From Bacteroidales bacterium UBA4230 (lineage in GTDB: Bacteria; Bacteroidota; Bacteroidia; Bacteroidales; UBA932): DNA of 44,091 nucleotides. The notes below the pieces were generated by a model, which saw only the letters and a program-made list of their open reading frames with translations, ran no database searches and was not told where the DNA came from. Below, piece after piece: positions 31,938 through 37,985 of this stretch (positions within the stretch are counted from its first letter, which is position 1; each line of letters begins with the position of its first letter). The stretch is from assembly GCA_002395605.1 (NCBI GenBank), contig DGXO01000084.1, forward strand, positions 2,016 through 46,106, read 5' to 3'. The position numbers and the translations under genes were made by a program.

Positions 31938-33797
31938 CTATTGGAATCTCTTTTCAATTTCTTCCACTCCTATTATGGAGATGATTTTTTTGCCGGAAGG
32001 GGTGAACTCAGGGTTGTCGCTTTGGAGAAGGGCATCCACAAGGCGCTGGGCTTCCAGCGGGGAGGTGAGTTTGTCTCCGGACGCGGCGCCAAGGAGGGCG
32101 AACTTGCCCGCAAGGGCCTGCTCCATTACTCCGGGCAGCGAACTGCCGTCGTCGGAGAGGATGAGGAGGAGGTCCCCTACCATGGCTTCGGCCTTGCCGG
32201 GCTCTGCGCTGTAACCCTCAGGGACACCGTTTACAACCACGCTGTCAGGGCCGAAGGGAGCAATGTCGAAGCCCAGTTTCTTGAGGGTTTCGGCATGGGT
32301 GTCCAGGGTGAGGCGGCCTTCCACGCCAACTGTTACGGTGACGGGGAAAAGCGCCTGCTGGGTTACGTGGGCTTCCTGGGTGAGGGCCTTCAGGGCGCGG
32401 TCAAAGAAGAGGCGCTCCTTTGCACGGTGCACATTCACGGCCATAATGCCGGTGGCGCTTTGCATAAGGACGTATTTCCCCTGAACCACAAGTATTTGCG
32501 AGGTTGGAAGGGTTCTGTTTTCAAACAGAGCCCCGTAGTTCTCGGACCTGTCTATGTACCGGGAATAGGTGCCGGCGGACTCACCGGGCACGTCCGGGGT
32601 GATGCTTCCGCCGTCATGCGCGGGTGCATAGCCGTCATGCCCGGCTGAAAAGCCGTCATGCCCGGCTTGACCGGGCATCTGCTGGAAGGGATCATAGTCC
32701 GGATCCAGCCCCACCGTGGGGATGCTGGAGGGGGTGTATTCCTCAAAGCGGGTGCCTATTACGGGCATTTCCCGGGCCTCCGGATTGTCAAAGTCTATGT
32801 TCCCTGCAATTCCGTTTCGGCCCATGGCTTCCTTCACCGCTGCAAAGACGGTCTGGAAGAGGGGCTGCTCTTCCTCGAACTTGATTTCGGCCTTGGTGGG
32901 ATGGATGTTTACGTCTATGGTGGAGGGATCTACGTCCAGGTAGAGGAAATAGGAGGGCGTGGTGCCGTCCGGGATAAGGTTTTCATAGGCCTTCATCACG
33001 GCCTTGTGGAGGTAGGGGCTGCGGAAATACCTGCCGTTCACAAAGAAAAACTGGTTCCCAAGGGTTTTGCGGGCGCTTTCAGGGCGGCCGGCGTATCCGC
33101 GGAGGGTGACTATTGTGGTATCGGCCTCAATGTCCACAACGTCTCCCACGATGGCGGGGCCCAGGAGGTCCTGGATGCGGAATTTGAAGCTTTTGACGGG
33201 CTTTACCACGTGGATGTCACGACCGTTGTGGGTAAGGGTGAAGCCTATGTCAGGGCGCGTGAGGGCAACCCTTTGGAATTCCTCCACTATGTGCCGAAGC
33301 TCAACGTTGTCGGATTTGAGGAACTTCCTTCTTGCCGGGATGTTATAGAAGAGGTTGCGGACGGCGATGTTTGTGCCGATTGGGCAGGAGATTTCCCTGG
33401 TGCCCTTGTTCTCCGACGCCGCCATCTGGACTTCCACGCCGGATTCTTCCTCTGCGGTGCGGGTCCTGAGGGTTACTTCGGCCACGGCGGCAATTGATGC
33501 AAGTGCCTCTCCCCTGAAGCCGAAGGTCAGGATGTTATGGAGGTCTTCGGCACTGGCAAGCTTGGACGTAGCGTGGCGCTCGAAGCACAGCACGGCGTCG
33601 TCGGGGGACATACCGCTGCCGTTGTCTATCACCTGGATAAGCGTACGGCCGGCATCTGTCACCGCAACTTTTATGTCCGTGGCGCCGGCGTCTACCGCAT
33701 TCTCCATGAGTTCCTTAACCACCGAGGCCGGTCTCTGGACCACCTCCCCGGCAGCTATCATATCTGCGATATTCTTTGGTAATATCTTCAGTTCCAT
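31938..33797 (-). CDS. mutL: DNA mismatch repair protein MutL
   Basis: A 619-aa protein. The N-terminal GHKL ATPase is intact: IAAGEVVQRPASVVKELMEN (~14-33), DNGSGM, RHATSKL, TFGFRGEALASI (~92-103) and IGTNIAVRNLFYNIPARRKF (~141-160). The linker (~375-420) includes residues translated from a hairpin element (MPGQAGHDGFSAGHDGYAP). The C-terminal dimerisation domain begins near SQILVVQGKYVLM. Where endonuclease-type MutL has DQHAxxE, this protein reads NVHRAKERLFF, and no CPHGRP-type motif is seen at the end, so the C-domain probably lacks nuclease activity. The ATG overlaps the stop of the 103-aa gene upstream. Confidence 0.94.
   Translation of the reverse strand: MELKILPKNIADMIAAGEVVQRPASVVKELMENAVDAGATDIKVAVTDAGRTLIQVIDNGSGMSPDDAVLCFERHATSKLASAEDLHNILTFGFRGEALASIAAVAEVTLRTRTAEEESGVEVQMAASENKGTREISCPIGTNIAVRNLFYNIPARRKFLKSDNVELRHIVEEFQRVALTRPDIGFTLTHNGRDIHVVKPVKSFKFRIQDLLGPAIVGDVVDIEADTTIVTLRGYAGRPESARKTLGNQFFFVNGRYFRSPYLHKAVMKAYENLIPDGTTPSYFLYLDVDPSTIDVNIHPTKAEIKFEEEQPLFQTVFAAVKEAMGRNGIAGNIDFDNPEAREMPVIGTRFEEYTPSSIPTVGLDPDYDPFQQMPGQAGHDGFSAGHDGYAPAHDGGSITPDVPGESAGTYSRYIDRSENYGALFENRTLPTSQILVVQGKYVLMQSATGIMAVNVHRAKERLFFDRALKALTQEAHVTQQALFPVTVTVGVEGRLTLDTHAETLKKLGFDIAPFGPDSVVVNGVPEGYSAEPGKAEAMVGDLLLILSDDGSSLPGVMEQALAGKFALLGAASGDKLTSPLEAQRLVDALLQSDNPEFTPSGKKIISIIGVEEIEKRFQ
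32610..32678 (-). repeat. hairpin element with two 21-nt tail copies inside mutL
   Basis: The stem ATGCCCGG / CCGGGCAT (32658-32665 with 32671-32678, loop 32666-32670 reading TCAAG on the minus strand) is followed on the minus strand by GACGGC. Plus-strand GCCGTCATG occurs at 32610, 32631 and 32652, exactly 21 nt apart. It is in the mutL reading direction and in frame, adding three AGHDG(F/Y)-like heptads to the linker. Confidence 0.85.
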
Positions 33798-34108
33798 TAT
33801 AGCAACTCAAAGAATTTGGCCATGAAAATGAGTACCACCACAATGAGGATAAGGGTGATGATGGTGATTACGGTGTGGGCGGTACGCATGTCTGAGCGGG
33901 TTTTCATATAGTTTCCGTTGCGGAAGGCGCCGCGGAGGCTGCTGCCGGGAACATAGGAACCGTCTTTGCGGGCGGCTTCGTTGCTACCGTCCACGTCTCC
34001 GAACATTGCCTTGCGTTTTTCTTCTTCTGGGTCATAGTAGCGGGGCTTGTAGTTGAAAACCCGGTGCGGCTGATTCCCGAAAAAGCCGAAATTGAACAGA
34101 CTGGCCAT
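33797..34108 (-). CDS. small protein with C-terminal membrane helix
   Basis: 103 aa. The soluble N-terminus is rich in Phe, Tyr and Arg (FNFGFFGNQPHRVFNYKPRYYD) with a charged middle, ending in one membrane helix at ~78-98 (VITIITLILIVVVLIFMAKF). Proteins like this occur just upstream of mutL in Bacteroidales and lack a known function. Its stop overlaps the mutL start by one base. It is the first gene of the minus-strand operon and has a -7 box 22 nt before its ATG. Confidence 0.75.
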   Translation of the reverse strand: MASLFNFGFFGNQPHRVFNYKPRYYDPEEEKRKAMFGDVDGSNEAARKDGSYVPGSSLRGAFRNGNYMKTRSDMRTAHTVITIITLILIVVVLIFMAKFFELL

Positions 34109-34130
34109 AACTTGATTCTTCTTTAGTTTA

Positions 34131-34138
34131 CAAATGTA
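34131..34138 (-). promoter_or_regulatory. -7 box of the mutL operon
   Basis: TACATTTG on the minus strand, an exact consensus match. All seven minus-strand genes from 34108 to 27511 are spaced by 8 nt or less or overlap, so this box may serve them all. Confidence 0.6.
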
Positions 34139-34238
34139 TCAATTTTTTGGCGGCTTTGCAACTTACTGCCCCCGCCCTCTATTTTTCTCCCCCTTTGGTG
34201 CAGGCCAACTATTTATCCTCCAAGCGCTTACGCAATCT

Positions 34239-34262
34239 TCTACCAGAAAAAGTTCTGGTAGA
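34239..34262. repeat. perfect inverted repeat in the mutL operon/comF divergent gap
   Basis: TCTACCAGAA (34239-34248) and TTCTGGTAGA (34253-34262) form a 10-bp perfect stem with loop AAAG. It sits 61 nt upstream of the comF -7 box, and no gene covers it. The rest of the gap (34139-34322) is pyrimidine-rich and shows nothing else I can name. Confidence 0.7.
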
Positions 34263-34322
34263 CAATCTTGTAAACGTTTGTGTATCAACGGTTTAACCTC
34301 CACTCGCATTTTTGCCTTGTAT

Positions 34323-34330
34323 TATCTTTG
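34323..34330 (+). promoter_or_regulatory. -7 box of the comF-family gene
   Basis: TATCTTTG ends 5 nt before the ATG at 34336, predicting a leaderless or nearly leaderless mRNA. Confidence 0.55.
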
Positions 34331-34335
34331 TTGCC

Positions 34336-35049
34336 ATGATACGGGAACTAACAGATTTACTGCTGCCACGGGAGTGCATAGTCTGTGGCAGGCAGCTTGG
34401 AGCAAGGGAGGAGCAGCTGTGCATATGGTGCGCAGCGGACCTTCCCCTCACTTACACGTGGGAACAGCCCCACAACATAATGGCCGACCGCTTCAACGAA
34501 ACCCTGGAGCGCATAAGGGCGCCAGATGAAAACATGGAGTACGCCTTCGCCGCGTCACTACTGTTTTATCATGCCGAAAACCCCTATAAGCGTATCCCTC
34601 AAGCACTTAAGTATGGCGGGAATATCTCTGCAGGAAGGTGGTTCGCCTCTTTGCTCGGTGCAAGCCTTGCCAAGGCCGGGCACTTCCAGGATGTAGACAC
34701 CGTGATTCCGGTGCCGCTTCACTGGAGGCGAAAGTTCGGCCGCGGATACAACCAGGCCGAGGTCATTGCCCGGGAAATAGCCAAAGCCCTTGGGGCCAAT
34801 CTTCGTACAGACATCCTTAAAAGGGGCCGAAGGACAAGGAGCCAGACCGCCCTTAACGCCGAAGAAAGGCTTGTGAATATAAGCGGGGCATTCAGGGTGT
34901 CACACTCTATTCCGGCCAGGCATGTGCTGATAGTTGATGACACTTTTACCACCGGCGCCACGCTTTCCGAATGCTGGATAACATTACGGAGAGCCCTGGG
35001 GCCCTCCGTAAGGATATCGGTTGCAACGCTGGCTATGGTTGAAGCCTAG
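34336..35049 (+). CDS. ComF family phosphoribosyltransferase-like protein
   Basis: 237 aa from the ATG at 34336. The N-terminal zinc-finger Cys pairs are PRECIVCGRQL and LCIWCAADL (~11-35). The phosphoribosyltransferase fold follows, with VIPVPLHWRRKFGRGYNQAEVIA (~121-143) and the PRPP-binding loop VLIVDDTFTTGAT (~198-210). ComF proteins are needed for DNA uptake in naturally competent bacteria, but in Bacteroidales their role is unclear and the enzyme activity is unproven. Its TAG interlocks with the stop of the convergent P-type ATPase at CTAG. Confidence 0.9.
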   Translation: MIRELTDLLLPRECIVCGRQLGAREEQLCIWCAADLPLTYTWEQPHNIMADRFNETLERIRAPDENMEYAFAASLLFYHAENPYKRIPQALKYGGNISAGRWFASLLGASLAKAGHFQDVDTVIPVPLHWRRKFGRGYNQAEVIAREIAKALGANLRTDILKRGRRTRSQTALNAEERLVNISGAFRVSHSIPARHVLIVDDTFTTGATLSECWITLRRALGPSVRISVATLAMVEA

Positions 35050-37016
35050 GCCCTCAGCGCGCGCATGGCGTTGAGGACGGCCAGGACCGTCACGCCAACA
35101 TCGGCAAAAACGGCCATCCACATGCTTGCAAGGCCAAGGGCGGCCAGCACAAGCACCAGGACTTTTATGCCAATTGCAAACCAGATGTTTTCCTTGGCAA
35201 TGCGTATTGTGCGGCGTGAAATGGTGATTGCCTGCGCAACTTTGCTGGGCTTGTCGTCCATCAGCACTACATCTGCGGCTTCTATTGCGGCGTCGGAGCC
35301 AAGGGCGCCCATGGCAATGCCAACATCGGCCCTGGTTAGGACGGGAGCGTCGTTGATGCCGTCTCCTACAAACGCCAGTGGGCCTTCGCGGAGAAGTTCC
35401 TCAACGCGTGACACTTTGTCGGCGGGCAGCAGCTGGGCGTAGAAGGAGTCCAGTTTCAGGGCGCCGGCAACGGATGCAGCCACGTCCTTTTGGTCTCCGG
35501 TGAGCATCACGGTATTACTTATGCCGGCGGCCTTCAGGGCCCGGATTGCTTCGGCCGAATCTTCCTTGATGCGGTCCGAGATCACTATATGACCGGCATA
35601 GACGCCGTCTATCGCCACATGTATGATGGTGCCGGTGTGGTGGCAGGGGCGCCAGGCGGCGCCTTCGGCCTCCATTAGCTTGCTGTTGCCAACGGCCACT
35701 TTCTTGCCGTTTACCATGGCTGTCACGCCGTGGCCGGCCAGTTCTGTAACGGCTTCCACTTTGCAGTTGTCGGCCTCGCCGGGGTAGGCGTTCCTGAGGG
35801 CCATAGCAATGGGGTGTACGGAGTGGCGCTCCACATGTGCCGCAAGGTGCAGAAGTTCTTTCTGGTCAATTACTTCCGGATGAACCGCCGTCACTTCAAA
35901 GACGCCTTCAGTGAGGGTGCCGGTTTTGTCAAATACTGCGGTTTTGATCCGTGAGAGGGTGTCCATGAGGTTGGAGCCCTTGATGAGTATGCCTTTGCGG
36001 GAAGCACCGCCAAGGCCGCCGAAGAACGTGAGAGGCACGGAAATTACCAGAGCGCAGGGGCAGGAAACCACCAGGAAAAGGAGGCCCCTGTAGATCCAGG
36101 TGACCCACTCTCCGGTTATAAGGCCGGGAATTACGGCCACCAGCACGGCCAGTGCCACCACGATGGGCGTGTAAATCCGGGCAAACTTTGTGATGAAACT
36201 CTCGCTGCGGGACTTGTTTTCGGCCGCATTCTCAACAAGGTCCAGGATTTTGGCGGCGGTGGACTCCCCGAAAGCCTTGGTTGTCTTTACCCTCAATACG
36301 CCGCTGAGGTTCACGCAGCCGGACAGTATCTCATCTTCCGGGCCGATGCTCCGCGGCACGCTCTCTCCCGTAAGCGCCACAGTATCAAGGCTTGAGGAGC
36401 CTTCAAGCACAACACCATCCATGGGCACTTTCTCTCCGGGCCGAATAAGGATGGTCTCTCCCACGGCCACTTCTTCGGGGTGCACCGTGACAAGGTTTCC
36501 GTCACGTTCCACATTGGCCGAATCCGGCCTTATGTCCATAAGGTGGCTGATGGATTTCCGGCTTCGGCCTTCGGCCATCTCCTCAAAGAGTTCTCCAACC
36601 TGGAAGAACAGCATCACAAAGACGGCTTCCGGGAACTGGGTTTCGGCCCCGGGCATGAATCCTATTCCAAGGGCGCCAAGGGTGGCTACACTCATGAGGA
36701 AATCCTCGCTGAGGGGCTCTCCGTGAACCAGGGCTTCGGCCGCCTCCTTGAGGGTGTCCCAACCTACAACGAGGTAAGGCACAAGGTACAGCAGAAGATA
36801 CTGCCAGGTGGTCCAGGAGGTGTTTTTCTCTATGAGCCAGGCGGCTACAAGGAGTACGGCGGCGGCAATAATTTTTATGAGCCTGCCGTGGCCTTCCTCT
36901 TCCTCCTCATGGTGGTGATGCTCATGACCGCCGTGATGATGCTCGTGGCATTCACATTCATGCTCATGGTGCTCATGACAGTCGCAATCCGGGTGATTAT
37001 GATGATTATGTTCCAT
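35046..37016 (-). CDS. heavy-metal P1B-type ATPase (Zn/Cd type) with His-rich N-terminus
   Basis: 656 aa from the ATG at 37016, 21 nt after a -7 box; the longer frame crosses that box. The first ~45 residues are dense in His, Cys and Glu (HNHHNHPDCDCHEHHEHECE) and replace the usual CxxC metal-binding domain. The pump core is complete: membrane CPC motif in SCPCALVISVPL, phosphorylation site DKTGTLTEG, the HP pair in ERHSVHPIAMAL, and GDGINDAPVLTRADVGIAMG in the hinge. The CPC context and His-rich tail point to export of Zn2+ or Cd2+. No metal-responsive regulator is next to it. Confidence 0.92.
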   Translation of the reverse strand: MEHNHHNHPDCDCHEHHEHECECHEHHHGGHEHHHHEEEEEGHGRLIKIIAAAVLLVAAWLIEKNTSWTTWQYLLLYLVPYLVVGWDTLKEAAEALVHGEPLSEDFLMSVATLGALGIGFMPGAETQFPEAVFVMLFFQVGELFEEMAEGRSRKSISHLMDIRPDSANVERDGNLVTVHPEEVAVGETILIRPGEKVPMDGVVLEGSSSLDTVALTGESVPRSIGPEDEILSGCVNLSGVLRVKTTKAFGESTAAKILDLVENAAENKSRSESFITKFARIYTPIVVALAVLVAVIPGLITGEWVTWIYRGLLFLVVSCPCALVISVPLTFFGGLGGASRKGILIKGSNLMDTLSRIKTAVFDKTGTLTEGVFEVTAVHPEVIDQKELLHLAAHVERHSVHPIAMALRNAYPGEADNCKVEAVTELAGHGVTAMVNGKKVAVGNSKLMEAEGAAWRPCHHTGTIIHVAIDGVYAGHIVISDRIKEDSAEAIRALKAAGISNTVMLTGDQKDVAASVAGALKLDSFYAQLLPADKVSRVEELLREGPLAFVGDGINDAPVLTRADVGIAMGALGSDAAIEAADVVLMDDKPSKVAQAITISRRTIRIAKENIWFAIGIKVLVLVLAALGLASMWMAVFADVGVTVLAVLNAMRALRA

Positions 37017-37037
37017 ATCAGGTGTGTTTTTACAGTG

Positions 37038-37045
37038 CAAAGGTA
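37038..37045 (-). promoter_or_regulatory. -7 box of the metal ATPase gene
   Basis: TACCTTTG on the minus strand. The predicted leader is about 15 nt. It sets the start at 37016. Confidence 0.6.
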
Positions 37046-37143
37046 CTGAGCGTCCAGTGCAACTTGGTTGCAAAGTTTTGGCAACCCGCACCACAAGGAA
37101 TATAATGGGGACAGCGGGGGTTGTGGCATCGCGATAAAATTGC

Positions 37144-37151
37144 TATCTTTG
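37144..37151 (+). promoter_or_regulatory. -7 box of the cdaA operon
   Basis: TATCTTTG ends 6 nt before the ATG at 37158. Confidence 0.55.
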
Positions 37152-37157
37152 TTGGCT

Positions 37158-37982
37158 ATGATAAAAGTGCTGGGCATATTCGGCTTTCTTAGTTTCGGGT
37201 GGGCAGACCTCCTGGACATCCTCATGGTGGCCCTTATCATCTTTTTCCTCATAAGGAGCCTCAGGAAAGACACCGGCATCCTTAACATAGTGCTCATCCT
37301 GGCGGTGCTACTCATACTGCAGGCGCTTGTTAAGGCCCTCAACATGAGGATGATGAGCGCCCTTTTGGGAGCCCTCCTGGACGTTGGTGTCCTGGCCATC
37401 ATCATACTGTTCCAGCCCGAAATCCGGCACCTTCTCAACCGCCTGGCTGTGCAGTCGGGCATTTCCAGAAGGAGCGGAGAGATTTTCAACAAGCTAATGG
37501 GCATCAAGGAGGAATCCATGGGCTCGCAGTCCGTTGTTGAACTCTCTGAGGCCGTGCGCGCAATGGCAGCGGAAAAAACCGGCGCCCTCATAGTGCTCCA
37601 GCACAAGAGTGACCTTGACGAGTACAAGGCCACCGGAGACGCTTTTGAGGCCGAAATCAACCGCCGCCTCATAATGAATATCTTCTTCAAGAACTCCCCT
37701 CTCCACGACGGCGCAATGATAATAGTTGGAGACCGCATAGAGGCTGCCCGCTGCCAGCTCCCCATGACCGCCAGAAGGGACATTCCCGCCCATTACGGCA
37801 TGAGGCACCGCGCCGCTATAGGCGTCACCGAAGACACTGACGCAGATGTCATTGTGGTAAGCGAAGAAACCGGCAACGTCTCTTATGTTCATGGCGGGCA
37901 AATCCAAACCGTAAAAGACATAGAGGAGCTCAGGACCATCCTGGGCAAAACCCTGACAGTAAAGAATAAGGAGGAAGCGTAG
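37158..37982 (+). CDS. cdaA: diadenylate cyclase CdaA
   Basis: 274 aa from the ATG at 37158. Three N-terminal membrane helices (~18-36, 40-60 and 70-88) precede the DAC (DisA_N) domain. The two catalytic motifs are intact: NSPLHDGAMIIVG (DGA, ~184-196) and HYGMRHRAAIGVTE (RHR, ~215-228). It makes c-di-AMP from two ATP, controlling potassium and cell-wall homeostasis in many bacteria. It heads a plus-strand operon: mutS2 starts 3 nt later, then yraN and the degenerate nucleotidyltransferase. Confidence 0.95.
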   Translation: MIKVLGIFGFLSFGWADLLDILMVALIIFFLIRSLRKDTGILNIVLILAVLLILQALVKALNMRMMSALLGALLDVGVLAIIILFQPEIRHLLNRLAVQSGISRRSGEIFNKLMGIKEESMGSQSVVELSEAVRAMAAEKTGALIVLQHKSDLDEYKATGDAFEAEINRRLIMNIFFKNSPLHDGAMIIVGDRIEAARCQLPMTARRDIPAHYGMRHRAAIGVTEDTDADVIVVSEETGNVSYVHGGQIQTVKDIEELRTILGKTLTVKNKEEA

Positions 37983-37985
37983 AGA

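Noticed and set aside
31539..32648. 369-codon plus-strand frame opposite rhomboid and mutL
   Set aside because: Shadow of conserved minus-strand genes; the composition is His/Gly-rich as expected from the complement.
34139..34322. tRNA or known small RNA gene in the divergent gap
   Set aside because: No cloverleaf with CCA-type acceptor or conserved T-loop GTTCRA could be drawn; only one short hairpin is visible.
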